Source: DATEHQ01 sp035279525
GTDB taxonomy: Bacteria; Chloroflexota; Dormibacteria; Dormibacterales; Dormibacteraceae
DNA: 33,220 nt
Reading direction: 5' to 3'
Assembly (NCBI GenBank): GCA_035279525.1
Contig: DATEHQ010000154.1
Coordinates: 1-33,220, forward strand
How positions within the stretch are numbered: position 1 is the first letter of the stretch; each line of letters opens with the position of its first letter. This document shows, piece after piece, positions 1 through 7,886 of the stretch. The notes beneath the pieces are model-generated. The model made no database searches and had not been told where the DNA came from. It saw only the letters and a list, made by a program, of their open reading frames with translations. The translations under genes and the position numbers were made by a program.

Positions 1-327
1 GTCCGCAAGCAGCAGGCCAAACGGCGCCCCGCCGACGTGAGAACGCCAGCTCACGGCCCGGTGCGCGAGGTTCACGGCGTACACGTCGCCGGGGCTGCTG
101 TCCGCCACGTAGGCGAATGCGCCATCCGCCGACACCGTGACCGCGACAGGGTCCGTTCCCACCGACAGCGACGCGACCTGCGCGCCGCCCTTCAGGTCGA
201 CCAGCACGAGCCCAGTCGCCGGAAGCACGGTCGAAGAGGAGTCGCCGCACCCCACGATCAGCGGGGCGAGGGCGCAGAGAGCCGCTAGCGCAGCGCGCGT
301 AGGACCGGGTCCGTCGCGAACTGAAAT
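1..327 (-). CDS. YVTN-type beta-propeller lipoprotein (partial, 3' end outside window)
   Basis: Reading the minus strand after the radical SAM gene gives a hydrophobic stretch ending in a lipobox, LIVGC, followed by GDSSSTV. Next come beta-propeller blades of the YVTN/40-residue type: SVGTDPVAVTVSADGAFAYV is a typical blade, followed by ADSSPGDVYAVNL. The family is usually an exported surface or periplasmic propeller binding protein or glycan. The frame overlaps the 3' end of the radical SAM gene, so it is the fourth gene of that operon. No ATG, GTG or TTG lies in frame before the signal peptide; an ATT at 325-327 is the nearest plausible start, so the 5' end is uncertain. The gene continues past base 1. 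Confidence 0.6.
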   Translation of the reverse strand, partial: MSVRDGPGPTRAALAALCALAPLIVGCGDSSSTVLPATGLVLVDLKGGAQVASLSVGTDPVAVTVSADGAFAYVADSSPGDVYAVNLAHRAVSWRSHVGGAPFGLLLAD

Positions 328-1625
328 GCCCTCGCCGCCGGCTTCATGTGCAGCTTGTTCAGCCGGTGCTGGATCGCGCCCTTCAGGATCGCAGCGCGCA
401 GCTTGTGCTCCGAGAAGTCGGTGTTGAACAGCAGGCGGTTGTGGCGCACCTTGTGCCACTCGCCGTGCTGCCTGCGCTCACGCACCCGCTCGTAGAAGCC
501 GGTGCCGGGGAGCGGGTAGGCGATCGTGTAGCTCACGTAGTCGAGCGGCAGGCTGCTCGAGAAGTTGATGCTGCGGATCAGCGAGTCGGTCGTCTCGCCG
601 AGGTAGCCGACCATGAAAAAGCCGGCCGCCTTGATCCCCGCCGCGACGCAATTTTCGACGGCGGCACGGGCCTGGTCCGGGGTGATGCCCTTCCTCATCT
701 CCTTGAGCACGTTCTCGTCGCCCGACTCGATGCCGAAGAAGATGCGCCTGCATCCGGCTCGGTGCATCTGGTCGAAGAGCGCGAGGTCGACGTGCGTGAC
801 ACGGCTCAGGCATTCCCACGTGAGCGGGATGTGGGCCTCTTCGATCGCCTTCGCGAGCTCGAATGTGCGCTTGTAGTTGAGCGTGAACAGGTCGTCGGAC
901 ATCCAGACGTGGTCGTAGCCAAGCGAAGCGATCTCGCGCATCTCCGCCACCACGGACTCGACCGGCCGCGCGCTGAACAGGTCGCCGAACACAGACTTGT
1001 GGCAGAAGTCGCATCGGAAAGGACAGCCGCGCGTGGACATGAGCGGAGTCGTCGCATCCTTCCAGTGCTTGCGCCAGTAAGCGATGTACTGCGCGTTGGG
1101 GACGTCACCGCGAAACGGCAGGGGCAGATGGGACATGTCCTTGGTGCGCATGCGCGCGGTGCTCCTCACGATCTCTCCGTCGCGCCGGAACACGAGGCCG
1201 GGAATGTCGTCCCACCGCCGGTCTTCGAGGTGCTCCATGATCGAGACGATCGTCTCCTCACCTTCACCCACCGCGACCAGGTCGAACTGGTCGACGAAGG
1301 TCTCGGGCTCGCCGGAGGGGTAAGGACCGCCGACCACCGTCAGCGCCTTGCCGCGGACCTGCTCCGCCAGGGACAGCGCCTCGTCCTGCATCGTGATCAT
1401 GCAGTAGACGCCGATCACCGAAGGGCGCAGGCGATCGATCTCTTCCAGCACCTCGCGCCGCTCCAGGAACGTGTGGTCGATGTGGCGGACCGAGTACCCG
1501 GCCCGACGCAGGGCCGCGCTCAGGTACATCAGCCCGAGTGAAGGCATGATCCAGTGACGGCCCTGCGCCGGCACGCGCTGCGGATAGACGAGCACCACGT
1601 CGGCGCGCTCGGTATTGCCGGTCAT
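285..1625 (-). CDS. B12-binding domain radical SAM protein
   Basis: This 446-residue protein has an N-terminal cobalamin-binding-like Rossmann domain (about residues 8-150; VVGGPYPSG near 97-104 and VAVGEGEETI near 117-126). The radical SAM core follows, with the cluster motif C201-x3-C205-x2-C208 in STRGCPFRCDFCHK. The family uses SAM and a 4Fe-4S cluster, often with cobalamin, for methylations or other radical reactions on lipids, sugars or natural products. The exact substrate cannot be read from the sequence. The ATG at 1623-1625 overlaps the stop of the upstream glycosyltransferase gene (ATGA), so translation is probably coupled. That context suggests it modifies the lipid or glycan made by the operon, which is inference. 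Confidence 0.88.
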   Translation of the reverse strand: MTGNTERADVVLVYPQRVPAQGRHWIMPSLGLMYLSAALRRAGYSVRHIDHTFLERREVLEEIDRLRPSVIGVYCMITMQDEALSLAEQVRGKALTVVGGPYPSGEPETFVDQFDLVAVGEGEETIVSIMEHLEDRRWDDIPGLVFRRDGEIVRSTARMRTKDMSHLPLPFRGDVPNAQYIAYWRKHWKDATTPLMSTRGCPFRCDFCHKSVFGDLFSARPVESVVAEMREIASLGYDHVWMSDDLFTLNYKRTFELAKAIEEAHIPLTWECLSRVTHVDLALFDQMHRAGCRRIFFGIESGDENVLKEMRKGITPDQARAAVENCVAAGIKAAGFFMVGYLGETTDSLIRSINFSSSLPLDYVSYTIAYPLPGTGFYERVRERRQHGEWHKVRHNRLLFNTDFSEHKLRAAILKGAIQHRLNKLHMKPAARAFQFATDPVLRALR

Positions 1626-4600
1626 CTCGCCTCCTCCACGTTGATGTGATAGCTGGTGCCCGCAAACGACGCCGGGAACATGTAGTCGAGGCCGGCCCAG
1701 TCGAAGCCGCCGGAGACCAGCTCTCGGCCCGCGTAGAGCTCCGCCCCGGGCAGCGACGGGAGCGACCACTCGACGCGCAGCGAGCCCGAACGCAGGCGCG
1801 CCCACGGGCCGGAGGTGGCGATCCAGTTGGGGAAGTCGGCGCCGACCATCGATCCCGCATGGTCGCCCGAGGCGAAGTCGTCGAACGTCGCCGACTGCTC
1901 GTTGAGGATGCCGAGCTGCATGTACCCGGGCGCCAGCCACAGGGGTTTGACACTCACTGAGACGCCACTCGGATCGACGGTGTAGGTGAGCTGGATCGCG
2001 CCGCGCGAGTCGATCGGCACGAACCGATACGCGTGAGCCGAGTCACCCCCGATCTCGTCGAGCTGGAAGGTTCGCGTCCATACCGCGTGGGTGGCCGTCG
2101 AGAGGTCCTGGGTGGTCGCGGTGCGCGAGTACACCCAGCCGTCCGGATAGCGCACGATCGGGACACCGAAGCCCATCCCCTCACCGGCGACGGACCGGCC
2201 CCCGACCACCAGGCTCACGCCCTTCGCCAGGTGTCCGGTCTTGCCCTCGGGCGGCGGGGCGACGATGGATGCGTCGACGCCCGGGTACAGCGACTGCCAC
2301 ATCAGCGCGGCGCCGACCCGGTACGCATACACAGGCTTACCCCCGCTCACCTGGTAGCTGCTCTGCTGGCCGAGCGATTCGAATGGCGGCGCGGCCTGGC
2401 CTGCCGCCAGGTCGGGGAAAAGGATCGCGGCCCGGTAGTAGCTGATGTCCTCGACCACGAGCTCGCTCACGCCGCGATCTCGCATCCACGCGATCGCGCC
2501 GGCGCGCGTCGACGGCAGCCCCTGCGATCCCATGATCTGCGATGGCTCCTTGCCGCTGTAGTACGCGGCCACAGGCGAGTCGGTGATCAGCACACCGTCA
2601 TCGCCGGCCGCCGCCCTGCCGGCGGCGATCAGCCCGGTGTTGCCCGCCGCGAACCCGGCGAAGACGGGGATGAAGGCGACCGCAAGCCCAACGGTCGCCC
2701 CGACGGCGAGGACTCGCACCGGTGCCGCGTAGCGGTCGAGCGCTGCCGCCGCGAGCAGCGCCAGGGCGGGGAGGGCCAGGTAGAGGTAGCGGTGGCTGCC
2801 GGTGTAGGCGCCGGCGGCGACGAGCACGAAAACCGCGGCCAGGTAGGCCAGGGCAGGGATGTAGACGAAGCGCAGAAGGGGCGATGTCCTCCTCCGCCAC
2901 AAGGAGACCAGCCCGAGGGCGCCGAAGGCGAAAAGGGGCAGCGCCGCCAGGCCGAACGTCGCCGCCAGCTCAGCGATTCGACCGCCGGCTCCCGCGGGCA
3001 GGCTCCCGCGGCTGGTCGCCGATAGGACCTCGATCGAGCCGCGCGTCACCGAGTGCGTGGCCGGGGCAAAGCCCAGCTGCAGGAAAACGAGGAGGCCTAT
3101 GGCCGGCACGGCCCAGCCCACGGTGGGCCACCGCGAACGGGCGGGCGCGCGCAGCCTCAGCGCTTCGAGGATGGCGAACCCGGCGGCCGCACCGACCCAG
3201 ATCCACGGCTTGGTCGAGGTCAGGCACGCAAGCGACGCCAGCAGCGCCGCGAGCTTCAGCCTCCCGCGCACCGCGGCGAGCGCCGCGGCCGTCAAGAGCG
3301 CGGTCACCAGCGGCTCGACCACCGCCGAGCCGGAGGTGAAGAGAAAGACCGGGTTCAGCGCGAGCAAGGCGACGGCCAGGCGCGACTGCCTCGCATTGGG
3401 CGCAAGCGCGTAGACGAAGCCGAGCGTCAGGAGGCCGAGGGCCGCGCTCATGAGCTTCAACGCGCCCAGCTGCCAAAGGCCGAACACGTGAAGCACCGCG
3501 CCGGCGAGGACCTGGTACCCGGGAAGCCACGTGTCCTCCATCCCGAACAGCGGATCGTGAAGGTGGCCGCTCGCCGCAAGGTTGGCCGCGATGAGCCAGT
3601 GAGCGTAGCCGTCCTCGAATGGCTCCGGCATCTGCGCCGCGAGGACGAGGAGGCAGGCCGCAAGCCCAAGCAGCAGGGCGGCGGGAGTCGCGGCCTGCAC
3701 CCGCGAGAGCGCGCGACGTCCGACGCTGCGCAGGGTCAGGACCTCGAGAAGCTCGACGGCGCTGAGGCCCGCCACGCAGAGGAAGCCCAGCGCGAACATC
3801 GCCGAGTAGAGCGCGATAAAAGGCTGGTGGATGATCAGCGCGAGAGGGACCATCGCCGTCGCGGCTCCGCCCAGGACTCCTTCGAGCACCGCGCGAGGGT
3901 CACCGACGCGCACGTATGCCTGGTCGCGCCATTCCTGTCCCGGCTGCACGATGCGGTGCTTAGGCGTGCGCACGAACACGCCGCCCGGGCGCGTCGCCCG
4001 GACCAGGGCCAGCAGGGTGTTGAAGGACATCCCGGCGCCGACGAGCTGGCAGACGAAGGAGAGCAAGCCCGACCACCACGGGCGGCCGCGCCGGACCTGC
4101 GCCACGATGAAACCGATCCACGGCGACACGCCCACGAAGATGGCGACCACCGACGCCGCCGACAGGTACCACGGCAGCTCCAGGCCGTGCGAACCGAAGG
4201 CGATCAGCAGCACCGGGTAGCAGGCGAGCTGCAGCAGCATGACGGGCCCGACGCCGTAGGCCACCAGGTGCATGAATGCCTGCAGCTTCACTGCGGGCCG
4301 GTTGTCGCTCCGCATCACGGGGCCGAGGAGCTTGAAGGCGGACTGGAAGCTGCCCGTCGCCCAGCGTGACTGCTGGCGGCGGAACGCGTCGATCGAAACT
4401 GGCAGCTCCTCGGGCACGACGAGGTCCTCGAGATACGCCGCCTTCCACCCGCGGAGCTGCGCGCGGTAGCTGAGGTCGAGGTCTTCGGTCAGCGTGTCCG
4501 AGCTCCATCCGCCGGCGTCGTCGATCGCGGTCCTCCGCCAGACGCCGGCTGTGCCGGTGAAGTTGGTGAAGTAACCGCTCGCGGAACGGACGGCCTGCTC

Positions 4601-5188
4601 GACCAGGAAATGGAAGTCGATGGCGAGCGCCTGGAGGCGCGTGAACGTCGAGTAGCTCTCGTCCAGGTGACCCCAGCGGGCTTGAACGAAAGCGACTCGC
4701 GGCTGTTCGAAGGCTCCGATCGTGCGGCGCAGGAAATCAGCGGGCGGCACGAAGTCGGCGTCGAACATCGCCACAAACGGCGCCTCGGTGAGCTCGAGCC
4801 CATGGGCGAGCGCGCCGGCCTTGAAACCGCTGCGTGTGCCCCGCCGCACGTGGTCGACGAGGAGTCCCCGGCGGCGCCATCGGGCGATGCGCCGGGCGAT
4901 GATCGCCGTGGTCTCGTCGTCGGAGTCGTCGAGCACCTGCACCTCGAGTCGGTCTTTGGGCCACTCGATCTCGCACACGGCGTCGAGGACGCGCTCCGCC
5001 ACGTACCGCTCGTTGTAGATGGGGATCTGCACGCAAACCCGCGGTTCGGTCCCGGCCGTGACGGGCCGTGGGCGCGCCGGCTGCTCGAGCCGCATCGCGC
5101 GCCAGCTCAGGAACAGCATGTTGGCGCCGAAGCCGAACAGCAGCGCGCTGGCGACGAAGACGACGGTGAGCCCGGCGATGAAGATCAA
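1622..5188 (-). CDS. GT2 glycosyltransferase fused to a GT-C-like multispan domain and a C-terminal beta-rich domain
   Basis: This is an 1188-residue membrane protein. After one N-terminal span comes a processive-type GT2 domain: PIYNE (56-60), LDDSDDET (86-93), the DAD metal/nucleotide motif (143-145), TEDLD (234-238) and the QxxRW motif (Q272-W276), with further spans to about 400. From about 500 a second multispan half begins, with an acidic first loop (PFEDGYAHW near 523-531) and repeated hydrophobic helices to about 870, like GT-C/PMT-ArnT enzymes that use lipid-linked sugars. The last 250 or so residues are soluble and beta-rich. The start is a TTG at 5188 overlapping the upstream stop (TTGA); no ATG fits better. 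Likely role: polymerising or transferring sugars at the membrane for a surface glycan. Fusion of GT2 and GT-C halves in one chain is unusual. Confidence 0.85.
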   Translation of the reverse strand: MIFIAGLTVVFVASALLFGFGANMLFLSWRAMRLEQPARPRPVTAGTEPRVCVQIPIYNERYVAERVLDAVCEIEWPKDRLEVQVLDDSDDETTAIIARRIARWRRRGLLVDHVRRGTRSGFKAGALAHGLELTEAPFVAMFDADFVPPADFLRRTIGAFEQPRVAFVQARWGHLDESYSTFTRLQALAIDFHFLVEQAVRSASGYFTNFTGTAGVWRRTAIDDAGGWSSDTLTEDLDLSYRAQLRGWKAAYLEDLVVPEELPVSIDAFRRQQSRWATGSFQSAFKLLGPVMRSDNRPAVKLQAFMHLVAYGVGPVMLLQLACYPVLLIAFGSHGLELPWYLSAASVVAIFVGVSPWIGFIVAQVRRGRPWWSGLLSFVCQLVGAGMSFNTLLALVRATRPGGVFVRTPKHRIVQPGQEWRDQAYVRVGDPRAVLEGVLGGAATAMVPLALIIHQPFIALYSAMFALGFLCVAGLSAVELLEVLTLRSVGRRALSRVQAATPAALLLGLAACLLVLAAQMPEPFEDGYAHWLIAANLAASGHLHDPLFGMEDTWLPGYQVLAGAVLHVFGLWQLGALKLMSAALGLLTLGFVYALAPNARQSRLAVALLALNPVFLFTSGSAVVEPLVTALLTAAALAAVRGRLKLAALLASLACLTSTKPWIWVGAAAGFAILEALRLRAPARSRWPTVGWAVPAIGLLVFLQLGFAPATHSVTRGSIEVLSATSRGSLPAGAGGRIAELAATFGLAALPLFAFGALGLVSLWRRRTSPLLRFVYIPALAYLAAVFVLVAAGAYTGSHRYLYLALPALALLAAAALDRYAAPVRVLAVGATVGLAVAFIPVFAGFAAGNTGLIAAGRAAAGDDGVLITDSPVAAYYSGKEPSQIMGSQGLPSTRAGAIAWMRDRGVSELVVEDISYYRAAILFPDLAAGQAAPPFESLGQQSSYQVSGGKPVYAYRVGAALMWQSLYPGVDASIVAPPPEGKTGHLAKGVSLVVGGRSVAGEGMGFGVPIVRYPDGWVYSRTATTQDLSTATHAVWTRTFQLDEIGGDSAHAYRFVPIDSRGAIQLTYTVDPSGVSVSVKPLWLAPGYMQLGILNEQSATFDDFASGDHAGSMVGADFPNWIATSGPWARLRSGSLRVEWSLPSLPGAELYAGRELVSGGFDWAGLDYMFPASFAGTSYHINVEEAR

Positions 5189-6147
5189 TCGTCGAAGAGC
5201 GTGTATGGGCGCATGGTGGATCGCACGAAAGCCACGCGGGCAAGCGCCTCTGGATGCCGGCGGCGGGTCCACTGCATGTATCGCCAGGCCGACTCGCCGA
5301 CCGCCCGTGCCGCGCCGTCGAGGGCCCCTGGAAAAAGCGCGGCGGGCAGGCGGCGAGCAGGCGAGTCGACGGCGAGAGTCGAAGCCTTGCTCGCGAGCTG
5401 GGGGAGGTGGTCGAGCAGCTCCGGGTTGGCCGCGAGCAGCCGGCCCAGGACTTCGGCCCCGAACACGGGCTCCGACATCAGGAGCTCGAACGCCATGTCT
5501 TCGTCCCGGCGGGCCAGCGGAAAGCACTGCGAGCGCTCGAGGATCAGGTTCGCGGTCATCAGGCGAGGCGCGACGGGCCGGCGGGTCAGGTCGTCCACCG
5601 GCTTGCGGCGATGGCGGAGCGCGTGGGCGATGCCGAGAACGTTGACCATCACGTAGGCGAGGTGCCTGTGGCCGTCGTCGACGATCAGGTTCAGGTCCAC
5701 GTCGTCGGAGGCGCGGAACCCCCCGCTGGCGAGCGAACCCGCGATCGACACGCTTCTCACGAACGGCGCGAGGGCGACGAGCCGCCGCACGAAGGCGAGA
5801 GTCATGTCGAGGTACGGCGCGGAATCGGTCGCATGTGTCGCGGCGCGGCTGCTGATGGCGTCCACGCGGCCGATCGAGTCGCGCTCGATGACGAGGTCGC
5901 GCTCGATGGCGAGGTCGGAGGCCGATGCCACCGCCCAGCGCACCTCGGGCTCGGACAGCGCCCCGCCAAGGCAAACCTCGCCCAGGCGCCGCACGGTCAG
6001 CGCATAGCCACGCCGGCCGAGCAGCGCGACGGTGCGCCGGACCCGGTCTGAGGCGGGTGCGGTGGCCTCGCTCGAATACAGAAGGGGTTCCCGGGAACTC
6101 ACCAGCGCAGCCGCCGACTTCGTGGGGATCAAGTGCCGAACCGACAC
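5185..6147 (-). CDS. Pol-beta superfamily nucleotidyltransferase-like protein
   Basis: This 320-residue soluble protein has a nucleotidyltransferase signature near residues 134-155: SIAGSLASGG, then DDVDLNLIV. That is the GS-x9-DDxD pattern of Pol-beta/MNT-like enzymes. The N-terminal 110 residues look helical and winged-helix-like; the C-terminal part is helical and Arg-rich. The family transfers nucleotidyl groups to small molecules, RNA or proteins; the substrate here is unknown. The start is a GTG at 6147, opposite the pruA promoter region. The stop overlaps the next gene's TTG, making this the first gene of the four-gene glycan-type operon. A sugar- or lipid-activating role is possible but only inferred from its neighbours. 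Confidence 0.7.
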   Translation of the reverse strand: MSVRHLIPTKSAAALVSSREPLLYSSEATAPASDRVRRTVALLGRRGYALTVRRLGEVCLGGALSEPEVRWAVASASDLAIERDLVIERDSIGRVDAISSRAATHATDSAPYLDMTLAFVRRLVALAPFVRSVSIAGSLASGGFRASDDVDLNLIVDDGHRHLAYVMVNVLGIAHALRHRRKPVDDLTRRPVAPRLMTANLILERSQCFPLARRDEDMAFELLMSEPVFGAEVLGRLLAANPELLDHLPQLASKASTLAVDSPARRLPAALFPGALDGAARAVGESAWRYMQWTRRRHPEALARVAFVRSTMRPYTLFDD

Positions 6148-6239
6148 TAGGCTCGATACGACTCCGGGTTACGACGGGCACTGCCCAATTTGGGGCATCA
6201 TCGTCCCTGAAGCAGATCGACGCAAGTCAAGGAGAACAA
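6148..6239. promoter_or_regulatory. Divergent promoter region with near-palindrome TGCCCAA/TTGGGGCA
   Basis: This 92-base gap separates the divergent nucleotidyltransferase operon and pruA. It holds a near-palindrome at 6182-6197 (arms TGCCCAA and TTGGGGCA, one extra G), a repeated TACGAC (6157 and 6171 region), and a good ribosome site AAGGAG ending about 6 bases before the pruA ATG. The palindrome is a candidate operator. No convincing -35/-10 pair is visible for pruA. Confidence 0.4.
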
Positions 6240-7886
6240 ATGACCGCCGACGGACACTTCGAGGTTCCCAGGCCGATCAACGAGCCGGTGCGGAGCTACG
6301 TGCCGGGCGACCCACATCGGAAGAGCCTGAAGGCGCGCCTCGCCGAGCTCACCGACGCGCGGACCGAGGTGCCCATGCAGATCGGCGGCGAGCGGCGCTG
6401 GGGCGCCTCGCGGGCCAACATTCGCTCGCCTCACCGGCACGAGCTCGCCATCGCCGAGCACGCGGTGGGTGGCGCGAAGGACATCGAAGACGCCATCAAC
6501 GCCGCCCTGGAGGCCAGAAAGGCGTGGGCCGCGACGTCGTACCACGAGCGCGCGGCGGTGCTTCTGCGCGCGGCTTCACTGCTCGCAGGTCCGTGGCGCG
6601 ACACCATCAACGCGGCGACCATGCTCGGCCAGTCGAAGACAGTGCACCAGGCGGAGATCGACGCGGCATGTGAAACGATCGACTTCTGGCGCTACAACGC
6701 GTACTTCGGCGACCAGCTGCTGCGCAACCAGCCCTACAACGACGGCACGGCCTGGAACCGGCTCGAGTACCGCCCGCTCGAAGGCTTCGTCTTCGCAGTG
6801 AGCCCATTCAACTTCACCTCCATCGCGGGCAACCTGCCGACCGCTCCGATGCTCATGGGAAACACCGTCGTCTTCAAACCTGCCACGCAGACGCTGCTCG
6901 TCAGCCACTTCCTCATGGAGCTCCTGCTAGAGGCCGGGATGCCGCCAGGCGTGATCAACCTGGTCAGCGGCAGCGCTTCGGAGATCTCGGAGAAGGTGCT
7001 CAGCCATCGCGACCTGGCCGGCATCCACTTCACGGGATCGACCGAGGTCTTCCACGGCATGTGGAAGGAGGTCGGCGGCAACATCGACCGCTACCGAACG
7101 TACCCGCGGCTGGTGGGTGAGACCGGCGGCAAGGACTTCGTCGTGGCGCACGCCTCGGCGGACCCCGACGCGCTGCGCACCGCGCTCGTCCGAGGCGCAT
7201 TCGAATACCAGGGCCAGAAGTGCTCGGCCGCGTCCCGCGCCTACATCCCGCAATCCATGTGGAACGCGATCAAGCCGGACCTGGTCGACATCGTCGAGGC
7301 GATCCCCCAGGGCGACGTGGCGGACTTCGGCAACTTCATGGGAGCGGTGATTGACGGCAGGGCTTACGCCAACCACATGAAGGCGATCGAGTACGCGAAG
7401 AGCGCCGCCGGCGCGAAGGTGGTCGCCGGCGGCAAGGGCGAAGACAAGGTCGGGTGGTTCATCAGGCCGACGGTGATCGAGACCACCGATCCAGACTTCA
7501 AGCTTTTGCGCGAGGAGCTGTTCGGGCCGATCCTCACCGTCTATCCGTACGCCGACGCGAAGTTCGAAGAGACGCTCGAGCTCTGCGACCGGACCAGCCC
7601 CTATGGACTGACGGGCGCCATCTTCGCCCGAGACCGGCAGGCGATCCGCAAAGCGTCGGAGACCCTCGTCAACGCGGCGGGGAACTTCTACATCAACGAC
7701 AAGCCGACCGGCGCGGTCGTCGGCATGCAGCCGTTCGGTGGCGCGCGCGCGTCGGGCACCAACGACAAGGCTGGCTCGTTCCTCAACCTGATCCGCTGGG
7801 TGAGCCCTCGCGTGATCAAGGAGACCTACGTGCCGCCGACCGACCACCGTTACCCGTACATGGACGAGGACAAGGGAGCCCTCTGA
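6240..7886 (+). CDS. pruA: L-glutamate gamma-semialdehyde dehydrogenase (1-pyrroline-5-carboxylate dehydrogenase)
   Basis: This 548-residue enzyme oxidises glutamate semialdehyde (from proline via P5C) to glutamate with NAD+. It has the full aldehyde dehydrogenase fold in the long, stand-alone PruA form. SPFNFTSIAGNLP (188-200) and VVFKPA (210-215) lie in the cofactor domain, FTGSTEVF (264-271) is the nucleotide loop, the general-base Glu294 sits in VGETGGKDF, and the catalytic Cys328 in GQKCSA. Near the C-terminus MQPFGGARASGTNDKAG is the typical PruA substrate-binding segment. The ATG at 6240 follows AAGGAG, and in-frame residues upstream are not homologous to the family. No proline dehydrogenase (PutA N-domain or PRODH) is seen in the window, so that step must be encoded elsewhere. 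Confidence 0.96.
   Translation: MTADGHFEVPRPINEPVRSYVPGDPHRKSLKARLAELTDARTEVPMQIGGERRWGASRANIRSPHRHELAIAEHAVGGAKDIEDAINAALEARKAWAATSYHERAAVLLRAASLLAGPWRDTINAATMLGQSKTVHQAEIDAACETIDFWRYNAYFGDQLLRNQPYNDGTAWNRLEYRPLEGFVFAVSPFNFTSIAGNLPTAPMLMGNTVVFKPATQTLLVSHFLMELLLEAGMPPGVINLVSGSASEISEKVLSHRDLAGIHFTGSTEVFHGMWKEVGGNIDRYRTYPRLVGETGGKDFVVAHASADPDALRTALVRGAFEYQGQKCSAASRAYIPQSMWNAIKPDLVDIVEAIPQGDVADFGNFMGAVIDGRAYANHMKAIEYAKSAAGAKVVAGGKGEDKVGWFIRPTVIETTDPDFKLLREELFGPILTVYPYADAKFEETLELCDRTSPYGLTGAIFARDRQAIRKASETLVNAAGNFYINDKPTGAVVGMQPFGGARASGTNDKAGSFLNLIRWVSPRVIKETYVPPTDHRYPYMDEDKGAL

Noticed and set aside
348..1541. Long plus-strand open frame opposite the radical SAM gene
   Set aside because: High-GC antisense shadow; no recognisable domain, while the minus strand has the full CxxxCxxC motif.
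5189..6181. In-frame 331-residue extension of the GT2 fusion protein
   Set aside because: It is the shadow frame of the nucleotidyltransferase gene, whose motifs read clearly in the other frame. The TTGA overlap gives a natural start.
5925..6239. In-frame extension of pruA by about 105 residues upstream of 6240
   Set aside because: It is antisense to the nucleotidyltransferase gene, Arg/Pro-rich, not homologous to PruA, and AAGGAG directly precedes the ATG at 6240.
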